Source: Azospirillum cavernae
GTDB lineage: Bacteria > Pseudomonadota > Alphaproteobacteria > Azospirillales > Azospirillaceae
Length of the DNA: 64,000 bases
Assembly (NCBI RefSeq): GCF_003590795.1
Contig: NZ_QYUL01000001.1
Location: 2,001,001 to 2,065,000 of the forward strand
Reading direction: 5' to 3'
Below are positions 48,253-57,435 of this stretch, in pieces. Positions within the stretch are counted from its first letter, which is position 1; each line of letters starts with the position of its first letter. The notes below the pieces were generated by a model, which was given only the letters and a program-made list of their open reading frames with translations, did not search any database and was not told the DNA's origin. The position numbers and the translations under genes were made by a program.

Positions 48253-48400
48253 CGTGTGCGACTGCTCGTTGGTGTTCGGTGGGTCGGGCGGACACTACCG
48301 CAAATCATCCCGCTTTTCCAAGGGGAGTGGGCGCCGCAAAACGCGCCGACGCGCGATTCCGCCGCGCTGGCGATTTTTTGCGTCCGTCCCATTTGAAATG
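48253..48400. other. Intergenic gap, left of the sigma-factor promoter
   Basis: The whole gap between the IalB start and the sigma-factor start is 308 bases. This part shows no gene and no clear RNA. It should hold the ialB promoter. Confidence 0.4.
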
Positions 48401-48426
48401 TGATCCACACGAGCGTACGCCGCGTA
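48401..48426 (+). promoter_or_regulatory. RpoE/ECF-type promoter upstream of the sigma-factor gene
   Basis: TGATCC (48401-48406) and CGTA (48423-48426) are separated by exactly 16 bases. This matches my recollection of the promoter recognised by ChrR-controlled RpoE-type sigma factors in alphaproteobacteria. Placement just upstream of the sigma gene suggests autoregulation. Confidence 0.65.
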
Positions 48427-48560
48427 CCAACGGTCAGACGGCGGAGACAGGGCGAGGGGCGAGGCTGAATCGAGAAAAGATCCGGTAAATTCCGCGCGAG
48501 GCGGCGGAGGATGGCGATCCCGATCTTGTGCGGGCGTTGTTGTTCGCCTTGAATGGGGGG

Positions 48561-49136
48561 ATGCAAGACACGCGCACCCCCATGGCCGACGCGCCCCCCA
48601 GCCTGGAAGATCTGCTCGTCGCCGTTGGCCGCGATCAGGATCGTCTGGCGTTCGGGGCGCTGTTCGGTCACTTTGCCCCGCGTCTGAAGACCTATCTGCG
48701 CCGGTTGGGTTGCGACTCCGGCGCGGCGGAAGAGATTGTGCAGGAGGTCATGCTGTTGGTCTGGCGCCGCGCCGAAACCTATGACCCGGTTCAGGCGTCG
48801 GCCAGCACCTGGATGTTCACCATCGCCCGCAACAAGCGGGTCGATTCCCTGCGCCGCGAACAGCGGCCAGAGATCGACCCGAACGATCCGGCCCTGACCC
48901 CCGACCCGGTCGAGGCCGCCGATCACCGGGTGGAGGTGCGCGAAAGCAACGCCCGCCTGCGCGCCGCCTTGAAGGAGTTGCCGCCCGAACAGGCGGAGTT
49001 GCTGCGGATGGCCTATTTCGAGGACAAACCGCACAGCCTGATTTCCGCCGAGCATGGCATCCCGCTTGGCACGGTGAAATCGCGCCTGCGATTGGCGATG
49101 GATCGCCTGCGCCGGGCGCTGCACGAGGATGTTTGA
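48561..49136 (+). CDS. ECF sigma factor, RpoE (ChrR-linked) type (191 aa)
   Basis: Sigma-70 region 2 is visible in FGHFAPRLKTYLRRLGCD, EIVQEVMLLVWRRAE and STWMFTIARNKRVDSLRR. Region 4 spans LKELPPEQAELLRMAYFED and LGTVKSRLRLAMDRLRRAL. The next gene encodes a ChrR-type anti-sigma factor, so this belongs to the ECF group that responds to singlet oxygen or related stress. The ATG at 48561 is my choice. A GTG at 48528 or an ATG at 48582 are alternatives. Confidence 0.9.
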   Translation: MQDTRTPMADAPPSLEDLLVAVGRDQDRLAFGALFGHFAPRLKTYLRRLGCDSGAAEEIVQEVMLLVWRRAETYDPVQASASTWMFTIARNKRVDSLRREQRPEIDPNDPALTPDPVEAADHRVEVRESNARLRAALKELPPEQAELLRMAYFEDKPHSLISAEHGIPLGTVKSRLRLAMDRLRRALHEDV

Positions 49137-49187
49137 GGGGACGCGTGAGGGGATGTTGCGTGAGGATCGTCGCATGAGGATTGTTGC

Positions 49188-49867
49188 ATGAGTCTGCCCA
49201 GCCATCATCCGGGCGACACCCTGCTGATCGACTATTCCGGCGGCGCCCTGTGCGAAGGGGCGTCGCTGGTCGTCGCCACCCACCTCGCCTTCTGCCCCTG
49301 CTGCCGCCGTCTGGTTACGGAGATGGACGCGGTCGGCGGCGCCCTACTGGAGGATCTGGAGCCGGAACCGCTCGATCCCGGTTGCCTGGACGCTTTGCTC
49401 GCCCGCATCGACCGCGAAGAAAACACCCTTCCCCCTGCCGCCCCGCCGCCCGCCCGGCGCCGAAACCCACCGAAGCCACCGCGCGCGCCGCGTGTTTGCC
49501 CGAACCCTTGCGCGGCTATGTGCGCGGCCCGCTCGACCGGCAGCCCTGGCGTTTCCTGCAACCGGGCATGGCTTATGTCGATCTCGACGCCGGACGGTCG
49601 GCCACCACCCGGCTGATCCGCATGAAGGGCGGCGTCAGCGTGCCGCGCCACACCCACGGCGGCATCGAATTGACCGTGGTGCTGGACGGCGGCTTTTCCG
49701 ACGAGTTCGGCGCGTTCCAGCCCGGCGACATCGCCGTGGGCGACCCGTCCATCGAACACAGCCCGGTGTCCGACCCGGAAGGCTGCCTGTGCGTGACCGC
49801 CACCATCGGCGGCCTGACCTTGACCGGCCCGTTTGGCCGCTTCCTCAACCGTTTCATCCGCTTCTGA
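49188..49867 (+). pseudogene. ChrR-type anti-sigma factor gene with a -1 frameshift
   Basis: The first frame (from ATG 49188) encodes the zinc-binding anti-sigma domain with HLAFCPCC (H-x3-C-x2-C), through LLARIDREENTLPPAAPPPARR. Then the reading frame must shift by -1 to continue with EPLRGYVRGPLDRQPWRF and the cupin domain (PRHTHGGIELTVVLDGGF, then GDIAVGDPSIEHSP). The shift lies in a C/G-rich stretch between about 49430 and 49475. Both halves match ChrR well, so this may be a real mutation that frees the sigma factor, a programmed shift, or a sequencing error in a homopolymer. The intact product would be about 226 residues. Confidence 0.75.
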
Positions 49868-49888
49868 CCGTCGGACACAGCCGACCCG

Positions 49889-51013
49889 TCAGAATCGGAA
49901 CCGGGTTGGAGAAAGGTCGGCGGCGTTGACGCCCGCCGCCGCCGCGTCAGCGGGAACGTTCCCGCCGGTGGCCAGCGCCGCCGCGATGCGAGCGAGCGTC
50001 GGCGCCATCATGATGCCGTAGCCGCCCTGTCCAATCAGCCAGAAGAATCCGGTCAGTTCGGGATCGAAACCAACGACCGGGTTGGCGTCGGCGACGAAGC
50101 TGCGAAGGCCCGCCCAGGTGCGCGGAGCCTTGCGAACGCTGGTCTTGGTGTGGGTCTCCAGCCACTCGACGAGCGTGGCGACGTCCAGATCGTCAGGCTG
50201 AATGTCCTGTGGCTCAACCGGGGTCTCGTCGGCGAGCGAGGCCATGACGCGACCGCCGTCGGGCTTCAGATAGGGGGCGTCGCCCGCGAATTCGACGAGC
50301 GGCATCCCGTGAAGATCAAGGTCGGCGGGGCCGTCGATGACGAGCGCGGTGCGGCGCTTGGGCACGAGGCCGACCGGGCGGGCGCCAGCCAGGCGGGCGA
50401 CGGCGTCGCCCCAGGCCCCGGCGGCGTTCACCACGGTCGCCACCGAAATCTCCTCGCCGCCCGCCGTCACCCGCCAAGTCGCGCCGTCGCGCCGCAGCGC
50501 CGTGACGGGCTGGGCGCGCCGGATGTCGCCGCCGCGCCGCCGAAAGCCGCGCAGGAAGCCCTGGTGGATGGCCGCCACGTCCATATCGGTCACACCCGGC
50601 TCGAAGGCGGCGGCGGCGACCATCTCGGGACGGATCAGCGGGGCGAGGCGCAACGCCTCGGCCACGGGGATCGGGTGGATGGGGTCGCGCTCGGTCCCGT
50701 TGGTCAGGAAGGCGGCAAGCTCCCCCTCATTCCCGCTCTTGAACAGCGTGAGCGCGCCACGAGGCGACAGCAGCGGCGCCTCGGCAAAGCCGTCCGGCGG
50801 CGCCTCGAAGAACGCGCGGCCAACGGCGTTGACCCGCCGGACGATGGGCGGGCCGAAATTCGGCGTGTAAAGCGCCGCCGAACGGCCCGTCGAATGGTAT
50901 CCGGGCTGGCTCTCGGCCTCGATCAGCACCACGCGCGCTTCGGCTTGAAGCTCAAAGGCCACCGAAGCCCCGGAAATGCCCGCGCCGATCACCGCAAAAT
51001 CATATGTCGACAT
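49889..51013 (-). CDS. FAD-dependent oxidoreductase, DadA/DAO family (374 aa)
   Basis: The N-terminal dinucleotide-binding motif is FAVIGAGISGASVAFEL, followed by IEAESQPGYHSTGRSAAL, VVNAAGAWGDAVARLAG and the C-terminal FWLIGQGGYGIMMAPTLAR. These fit the D-amino acid/glycine oxidase-like family. The start at 51013 is preceded by GGGTGGGA. It is divergent from an RpiR regulator that leads a peptide transporter cluster, which suggests it oxidises an amine or amino acid taken up by that system. Confidence 0.9.
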   Translation of the reverse strand: MSTYDFAVIGAGISGASVAFELQAEARVVLIEAESQPGYHSTGRSAALYTPNFGPPIVRRVNAVGRAFFEAPPDGFAEAPLLSPRGALTLFKSGNEGELAAFLTNGTERDPIHPIPVAEALRLAPLIRPEMVAAAAFEPGVTDMDVAAIHQGFLRGFRRRGGDIRRAQPVTALRRDGATWRVTAGGEEISVATVVNAAGAWGDAVARLAGARPVGLVPKRRTALVIDGPADLDLHGMPLVEFAGDAPYLKPDGGRVMASLADETPVEPQDIQPDDLDVATLVEWLETHTKTSVRKAPRTWAGLRSFVADANPVVGFDPELTGFFWLIGQGGYGIMMAPTLARIAAALATGGNVPADAAAAGVNAADLSPTRFRF

Positions 51014-51140
51014 GCCGTCCCACCCGGATTGACGTCCCACGCGTCCGCGCTCCACCGGAGGCGGACGGCGCGGCTTCTCTGGGCAATTAAAACACCGCGT
51101 CGCTCAATTTTTGCAAGTTAATAAAAATCGTTTGACGATC

Positions 51141-51173
51141 TGAAAGAAAACTATCAGCCTTTCATCCGAAAGG
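51141..51173. promoter_or_regulatory. Candidate RpiR operator in the divergent promoter
   Basis: TGAAAG (51141-51146) and CTTTCA (51159-51164) form a perfect inverted repeat spaced by 12 bases, and GAAAGG (51168-51173) adds a third half-site overlapping the Shine-Dalgarno of the RpiR gene. GAAA/TTTC arms are usual for RpiR-type sites. The alternating half-sites could allow autorepression. Confidence 0.45.
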
Positions 51174-51183
51174 AGGGCCGCTG

Positions 51184-52062
51184 ATGGAAGGAACCTTACG
51201 GGACAGGCTGCGCGCCTGCCTGCCGACGGGATCGAAAGCCGATCAGGCCTTGGCGAGCTACATCCTTGCCCGGACCGGCAGCGTTCCCTTCGAGACGGCC
51301 GCGACGCTGGCCGCCAAGGTGGGGGTGAGCGAACCGACGGTCGGCCGCTTCTGCCGCTCGCTCGGCTACGCCAGCTTCAAGGACCTGAAAAGCCAACTGG
51401 AACAGGACATCGGCGACCGGCCCTGGTTGATCTCCGACCGGCTGAAGGCGTTCCAGGCGCGCTCGCTCGCCGGGGGGGACGCCCTGGCGCAATCGCTCCA
51501 GTTGGAGATGGCCGGTCTGGTGGCGGTCTATGAATTGGCCCAATCGGACCAGTGGCGGCAGGTGGTCAAGCGGCTGGCCACGGCGCGGCGGGTGTTCGCC
51601 GCAGGCTTCCAGACCGAACGCGGCATGGCGCACATGTTCACCCATCAGTTGCAGTATTTGCGCGACGGCGCGCAACTGCTGGACCTCGACGGCGGGCATT
51701 TCGCAGAGTTGCTGGAGACGGACACGCAGGACGTCGCCCTCGTTATTTTCGAGGCCCGACGCTATTCGCGGCTGGCGAAGCTGCTGGCCCGCACGGCGAG
51801 CGAGCGGGGCATTCCCGTCACCCTCGTCACAGACGCCTTCTGCGACTGGGGCGCGGCGCTGACGAGCGAGATGTTCGTCGTGCCGACCGAGTTCAACCTT
51901 TTCTGGGATTCCACCGCTCAGATGGCGAGCCTCATCAATCTGATGATGAACGCGATTTCCATCGAGATCGGTCCCGACGTGGAAGCCCGCATGACCCGGG
52001 TTTCTCAGCTTTACGCCCGCTTCACCGGCCATGTGGGCGATCCCCACGGAACCGAGACGTGA
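51184..52062 (+). CDS. RpiR-family regulator (HTH plus SIS domain, 292 aa)
   Basis: An N-terminal HTH_6 domain (about residues 1-75: FETAATLAAKVGVSEPTVGRFCRSLGYASF) is followed by a SIS domain (about 120-260) that usually binds a phosphorylated sugar or related ligand. A strong AGGAGGG precedes the ATG. It should control the FAD oxidoreductase on one side and the transporter/M81 cluster on the other. Confidence 0.92.
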   Translation: MEGTLRDRLRACLPTGSKADQALASYILARTGSVPFETAATLAAKVGVSEPTVGRFCRSLGYASFKDLKSQLEQDIGDRPWLISDRLKAFQARSLAGGDALAQSLQLEMAGLVAVYELAQSDQWRQVVKRLATARRVFAAGFQTERGMAHMFTHQLQYLRDGAQLLDLDGGHFAELLETDTQDVALVIFEARRYSRLAKLLARTASERGIPVTLVTDAFCDWGAALTSEMFVVPTEFNLFWDSTAQMASLINLMMNAISIEIGPDVEARMTRVSQLYARFTGHVGDPHGTET

Positions 52063-52105
52063 TCCATCGTAGAAACCACGCGGCACATTGATTGGGGAAA
52101 GCTCC

Positions 52106-53680
52106 ATGCAGACGCTTGCCAGAATCGCCTTGCTCACCGTTTCCGCGCTTGCCTGCTCCTGTTCGGCGCTGCTCGCGCAGGAGGCCACCTTCGCCGTCAC
52201 GGCGCGCGAAGTTGGCGCCCCCTCTTACAACCCCATCACCGGCACCCGGCTCAACAGCGCCAATTCGCTGATTTACGACCGGCTCCTCTTGCAGGACGCC
52301 GACCAGAGCTTTCACGGCTCTCTGGCGACCGCCTGGGAACAGACGCCCGACGGCATGCAGTGGACCTTCACACTGAAAGCGGGCGTGAAATTCCACAACG
52401 GCGAACCCTTCAACGCCAAAACCATCGAATGGTGGATCCCCAAATTCGCCGGAACCGAAAACGCCTACATGGTCGCCAACATCGACAAGGTCGAGGTGGT
52501 CGATGACCTGACGGTGCGTTTTCTGATGAAAACGCCGGACCCGAATCTGCTGTTCAACCTCGCCTCCTCCTTCATGGGCGTTCCCGCGCCCAAGGCCTAT
52601 GACCAACTCGGCGACAAGTTCGGCGTGACCGCCGCCGTCGGCACCGGCCCTTACAAGATGGAGACCTTCACCGTCGGCCAGAACACCGTTCTGACGCGCA
52701 ACGATGATTTCACCTGGGGATCGGACCTGTCCGTCAATCGCGGTCCGGCCAAGATCAAAAAGATCACGGTGCGCGAGATCGCCGAGGATTCCACGGCGTT
52801 CCTCGAACTCCAGACCGGCGGCGTGGATCTCCTGTACACGGTGCCGACCGACTTCCTGCCCCGCCTGAAGGCCGAAAAGTCGGTCAAGGTGATGATGATT
52901 CCCGGAACCGAGATCGTCTACATGCCGATCAACGTCACGGTGGAGCCATTCACCGACATCAAGGTCCGGGCGGCGGCGGCCTACGCCATCAACCAGAAGG
53001 CCATTTGGCAGACGCTTTATGGCGGCGTCGGCGCCCCGGCGAACAGCTTCCTCATTTCGTCCCTTCAGGAATCCAAGGTTGATCCGAAACTCGCGATCTC
53101 CTACGCCCCGGACCGCTCGAAGACGCTCCTTGACGAGGCTGGATGGATTGTTGGACCGGACGGCGTCCGGGCGAAGAACGGCCAGACATTGCGGGTGAAG
53201 CTGTGGACCTCCAACGGCACCGAGTTCAAGCGCATCACCGAAGCCGTTCAGGCTCAGCTCAAAGACGTTGGCATCCAGGCGGACATCACCATTTTCGATC
53301 CCTCCTCGATCAACGCCCAGTACAAGAAAAAGACTGAGCATCAACTGGCGGTGCGTTCCTATTCCTGGACGAACGCCGACATCATCGACTGGTTCTTCTC
53401 AGGCAAGCGCCTTGCTATCCGAACGTGTCCATGCTGAACAGAGTCCCGAAGGCGGAAGAGCTGAAACATCTGCCCATGACCAAGGCAAAGACCTGGACGA
53501 GCCTTCGCGAATTTCAACGCGTATCACGCGTATATCCTTCAGCATATCGCCTTTTCCGCCGAGTCTACGAGCCAGCCAACATCTTCGCCTACTCCACCGG
53601 AAGCTGAAGTTGCCGGAGCGATCCGGGCACCGCCTGACCCAGCCAGACCATTTTGGACGCCGATCGTGCACCAAGATAAA
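52106..53680 (+). pseudogene. Peptide ABC transporter binding protein, 3' end frameshifted
   Basis: From ATG 52106 the first 436 codons read cleanly: signal peptide to about residue 25, then FTLKAGVKFHNGEPFNAKTI, VRAAAAYAINQKAIWQTLYGG and so on, an SBP_bac_5 protein. After DIIDWFFSGKRL the frame is lost (stop at 53437). The missing end is still legible in other frames: YPNVSMLN, then KAEELKHLPMTKAKTW, NFNAYHAYIL, YEPANIFAYSTG and LKLPE, which need at least four frameshifts. The product is probably unstable. An assembly problem over this patch is possible. Confidence 0.75.
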
Positions 53681-53698
53681 CGCCGCAAGGATAAACCA

Positions 53699-54642
53699 GG
53701 ATGTTCGGCTATCTTTCATGAAGCGTCTTCTGCTCCTCTCCCGTCTTCCTCATCATGATCGGCGGTTGTCTTCGCCATCCAGAATGCATCTGGTGCCGGT
53801 CGACACCCGACGACAACATGCGTGTCAGATCGGCTCATCGCCCGCGCGAGTCGGGCCGAACTGACGGCGAAATTCGGTATGGATCAGCCAACTCGTCGTC
53901 AATACGGCGTTGGCTGAGCTCGGGTGTTCCCGCGATCTCGGGCGACGCCATCATCCCTCAACCAGCCGGTCCTCACCCTTCTCCTCGCCAATACTGCCCT
54001 ACGTTGGCGCTGGGCGTCTGGCGCTGGCCTTCTCCACTCACCGTCGGCATCTCTCGATCGGCCCGACCATCCCGCCTTTCTTCCGCGAACAGTTGGTTGA
54101 CCCACGGTTTTCCATGACCCTCATTCTGATGGGGGCCACATTCCCAATTCTGGCCTCGGCCTTCTCATGATCTCTGGTCTTCCGCGGTAGGAGCTTGGGT
54201 GGTTCCGGTGTCGGGGCGCGCAGCGGCCGACGCGCTCGTCCTGCCGGCTACCATCGGGCTGGGGGCGTCGCCCTCATCGCCCGCGTCACCGCGACGCCCA
54301 TGCTAGGAGACCGCGCGGCAGGATTTTTCGTTTCTGCGCACGCCAAGGGGTGAGCAAGCGCCAGAGTCCATCTCTTGGCCATGTCGCTGCGTCATGCGCT
54401 CCTGACGGTTCGTCACCATCATCGGCCTTGAAATCGCTGGGTTTCGGCGGCGCGTTGACCAATCGAATCTGTCTTCGCCCGCCCGGCTCGGCTCCTCCTC
54501 ATTTTCAGCCCTCAACCAGCGTGACTATCCGATCATCCAGGGCTGCCTTTTGATGCTGGGCATCGCCGTCATGCTCGGCACCCTGGTCGGCGATTTGGCT
54601 CAAGCGGCGCTTGACCCCCGCATGCGCGACGGGATGCGCTGA
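53699..54642 (+). pseudogene. Degraded first permease (DppB-like) of the peptide transporter
   Basis: No long frame is open, but pieces of a DppB-type permease appear in order: an N-terminal MKRLLLL with a PVFLIMI-like helix, then ELTAKFGMDQPTRRQYG, LTLLLANTAL, SMTLILMGATFPI, and the intact C-terminal QRDYPIIQGCLLMLGIAVML followed by GTLVGDLAQAALDPRMRDGMR. The last frame stops at 54642, one base before the next permease ATG. Indels are scattered along the whole length, in contrast to the flanking genes. The transporter should be non-functional unless another permease substitutes. Confidence 0.75.
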
Positions 54643-54643
54643 C

Positions 54644-55489
54644 ATGGCCGTCCTCACCGCCCTCCGCGCCGCCATCGCCAGCCCGCGCGGCGCGCCGTCC
54701 GCCGCGATCCTGGCGCTGGCCGTGACCGCCGCGATCGCCGCGCCTTGGCTGGCGCCCTACCCCTACGCAGAACAGAATCTCGCCGGCGCCATGATGGAGC
54801 CATCAGCCGCCCATCTCCTTGGCACCGACGAATTCGGCCGCGACCTGCTCTCGCGCATCATCTATGGCGCCCGTGTGTCGCTGGGCGTCGCCGTCACCGC
54901 CATTTCCCTGTCGGTCATGATCGGCCTCGTGCTCGGGGCGGTCGCCGGTTATCTCGGCGGCTGGGTCGACCGGGTGTTGATGGCCATCGCCGACGTGACC
55001 TGGTCCTTTCCGGAAATCCTCATCGCGCTCGTGCTCATCGCCATTCTCGGCCCCGGTCTTTCCAGCGCGGGCATCGCCATCACCATCGGCTATCTCGCCC
55101 AGTTCGCCCGGCTCACCCGCAGCCAGATCATCGCGCTGAAGCGGGAGACCTATGTCGAGGCGGCGATCAGCATCGGCTCCGGCCATGTCCATGTGCTCGC
55201 CCGCCATCTCATTCCCAACGCGCTGACGCCGGTCATCGTGGCCGGGATGCTGGCGGTCGGCGACGCCATCATTCTGGAAGCGACGCTCGGCTTCTTCGGC
55301 CTTGGCGCGCAACCGCCGCTGCCCAGTTGGGGCGCGCTGATGAGTTCCGGGGTCGCCCAGATCTATCTGGCGCCCTGGGTCATCCTCTTTCCGGGCCTCG
55401 TCATCGCCGTGACCGTCATCGCCATCAACCTGTTCGGCGACGCGCTCATCGACGCGCTCGCCATCCGCAACCGGCTGAAGGACCGCTGA
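54644..55489 (+). CDS. Peptide ABC transporter permease, DppC-like (281 aa)
   Basis: The BPD_transp_1 domain occupies about residues 85-275, with six hydrophobic segments and the EAA loop (YVEAAISIGSGHVHVLARHLIPNAL). The N-terminal segment HLLGTDEFGRDLLSRIIYG is the usual DppC pattern. The ATG at 54644 follows directly on the degraded permease. Genes for both ATPases follow. Confidence 0.92.
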   Translation: MAVLTALRAAIASPRGAPSAAILALAVTAAIAAPWLAPYPYAEQNLAGAMMEPSAAHLLGTDEFGRDLLSRIIYGARVSLGVAVTAISLSVMIGLVLGAVAGYLGGWVDRVLMAIADVTWSFPEILIALVLIAILGPGLSSAGIAITIGYLAQFARLTRSQIIALKRETYVEAAISIGSGHVHVLARHLIPNALTPVIVAGMLAVGDAIILEATLGFFGLGAQPPLPSWGALMSSGVAQIYLAPWVILFPGLVIAVTVIAINLFGDALIDALAIRNRLKDR

Positions 55490-55490
55490 G

Positions 55491-56459
55491 ATGAGCCTTC
55501 TTACGGTCCAAGACCTGTCCGTCGCCATCGGCCTGCTGCCGCTCCTCGACCGCGTGAGCTTTTCGCTGGAGCGGGGCGAGGTGCTGGGGCTGGTGGGTGA
55601 ATCGGGATCGGGCAAGTCGTTGACGGCCATGGCGCTGATGGGGCTGCTGCCGTTGATCGGTGGGCGGATCACCTCGGGGCGGGTGAGCTTCGACGGCATC
55701 GACCTCACCCGCCTGCCGGAGGCCGAGTATCGGACGCTGCGCGGCCAACGGATCGCGCTCATTTCCCAGAATCCCATGACGTCGCTCGATCCGATCCTGA
55801 CGGTCGGCGCGCAGATCGATCAGGCCTCGCGCATCCACGCCGGGCTGTCGCCGAAGGCGGCGCGCGCCCGCAGCCTCGACCTCATGCGTCAATTGCGCAT
55901 CCCGGAGGCCGCCGCCGTTCACGGCCATTACCCGCACCAGCTTTCCGGCGGCATGAAGCAGCGCATCGTCATCGCCATGGCGTTGGCGGGCGACCCCGAC
56001 CTCATCATCGCCGACGAGCCGACCACCGCGCTCGACGTCACCATCCAGGCGCAAATCATCCAGATCCTGTGTGATCTCGTGGCGGAGCGCGGCCTCGCCC
56101 TCCTCCTCATCACCCACGACATGGGCGTGGTGGCGCAGGCCTGCCACCGGGTCAGCGTGCTCTACGCCGGACGGGGCGCGGAAACGGGTCCCGTCCGCGA
56201 CATCTTCGCGCGACCGCGCCACCCCTACACGAAGGCGTTGATCGGCTGCATCCCGCAGGAGGGGCAGGCGCCCGGCTCCCTGGTTGGCATTCCCGGCATG
56301 GTGCCAGCCGCTTTGGCCTACCCGAAGGGCTGCCGTTACCATCCGCGCTGCGCCATCGCCGCGCCGGATTGCCGGACGGACGTGCCGACGGGGTCGATTG
56401 TGGACGCGAGCGGGGCCGTCGCCTTTTGTCATCATCCGCTGGAGGCTGGCCATGTCTGA
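55491..56459 (+). CDS. Peptide ABC transporter ATPase, DppD-like (322 aa)
   Basis: Walker A is GESGSGKS, the signature LSGGMKQR, Walker B LIIADEPTTALD and the switch His in LLITHDMG. The C-terminal oligopeptide extension contains the cysteine-bearing CRYHPRCAIA segment. It starts one base after the permease stop and overlaps the next ATPase gene by 8 bases. Confidence 0.94.
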   Translation: MSLLTVQDLSVAIGLLPLLDRVSFSLERGEVLGLVGESGSGKSLTAMALMGLLPLIGGRITSGRVSFDGIDLTRLPEAEYRTLRGQRIALISQNPMTSLDPILTVGAQIDQASRIHAGLSPKAARARSLDLMRQLRIPEAAAVHGHYPHQLSGGMKQRIVIAMALAGDPDLIIADEPTTALDVTIQAQIIQILCDLVAERGLALLLITHDMGVVAQACHRVSVLYAGRGAETGPVRDIFARPRHPYTKALIGCIPQEGQAPGSLVGIPGMVPAALAYPKGCRYHPRCAIAAPDCRTDVPTGSIVDASGAVAFCHHPLEAGHV

Positions 56460-57414
56460 CACGATCCTGCGCTTTGACGGGGTCAGCCGCGACTTCAGTT
56501 CGCAAAAGGGCTTCTTTGGCGGAAAGCGAACCATGCGCGCCGTCGATTCCCTGACCCTCGACGTGCCGCGCGGCAAAGTCACCGGCGTGGTCGGGGAATC
56601 GGGCTGCGGCAAGTCCACGCTCGCCCGCCTCGCCCTGCATTTGCTGAAACCAACCGCTGGCCATGTGTGTTTCGAAGGCAATGACCTTGCCGGGCTGACG
56701 CCAGCGGCGCTGCGTCGCCAGCGGCGGCACATGCAGATGGTCTTCCAGGATCCCTATTCCTCGATCAACCCGCGCTTCACCATCCGCGACGCGGTGATGG
56801 AACCCTTCCAGGTCCACGGCGTCCGCCACACCCGCGCCGAAGCCAAGGACAAGGCCGCGCGTTTTCTGGAGATGGCCGGGCTGGACCCGCAGCTTGCCGA
56901 ACGCTACCCGCAACAACTGTCCGGCGGCCAGAAGCAGCGCGTCGGCATCGCTCGGGCGCTCGCCCTTGAGCCTGATCTCATCGTGCTGGACGAGCCGACC
57001 GCCTCCCTCGACGTGTCGATTCAGGCGCAGATCATCGCGCTGCTGGCCGATCTCAAGACCCGGCTTGGCCTCACCTACCTCTTCATTTCCCATGATCTCG
57101 GTCTGGTGCGCTACTTCTGCGACCGGATCGTCGTCATGTATCTGGGGGCGGCGGTGGAGATCCTGCCATCCACCGACGCGCCGCATCGTCATCCCTACAC
57201 GCGCACGCTGATGGACAGCGCCTTCCTGCCGGACCCGGAGCGGCGCAAGACCGTGACCGCGATGACCGGAGAGATTCCAAGCGCGTTCGAGCGTCCGCCG
57301 GGCTGCGCCTTCGCCCCCCGCTGTTCGCTCGCCAGCAGCCGCTGCTACGCGGAAAAGCCGGTCCTTCTGACCACAGAGCGGCATCCGGTCGCCTGCCACC
57401 ATCCGCTCGACTGA
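56452..57414 (+). CDS. Peptide ABC transporter ATPase, DppF-like (320 aa)
   Basis: Walker A is GESGCGKS, the signature LSGGQKQR, Walker B LIVLDEPTASLD and the switch FISHDLG. The C-terminal extension includes CAFAPRCSLA. It is paired with the DppD-like ATPase, as usual for heteromeric peptide importers. An M81 peptidase gene follows 21 bases later. Confidence 0.94.
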   Translation: MSDTILRFDGVSRDFSSQKGFFGGKRTMRAVDSLTLDVPRGKVTGVVGESGCGKSTLARLALHLLKPTAGHVCFEGNDLAGLTPAALRRQRRHMQMVFQDPYSSINPRFTIRDAVMEPFQVHGVRHTRAEAKDKAARFLEMAGLDPQLAERYPQQLSGGQKQRVGIARALALEPDLIVLDEPTASLDVSIQAQIIALLADLKTRLGLTYLFISHDLGLVRYFCDRIVVMYLGAAVEILPSTDAPHRHPYTRTLMDSAFLPDPERRKTVTAMTGEIPSAFERPPGCAFAPRCSLASSRCYAEKPVLLTTERHPVACHHPLD

Positions 57415-57435
57415 CCCATTCCCGGAGAGATCGCG

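Noticed and set aside
53755-54553. Short open frames of 60-120 codons in the degraded permease region
   Set aside because: They are pieces of one decayed permease in different frames, not separate genes.
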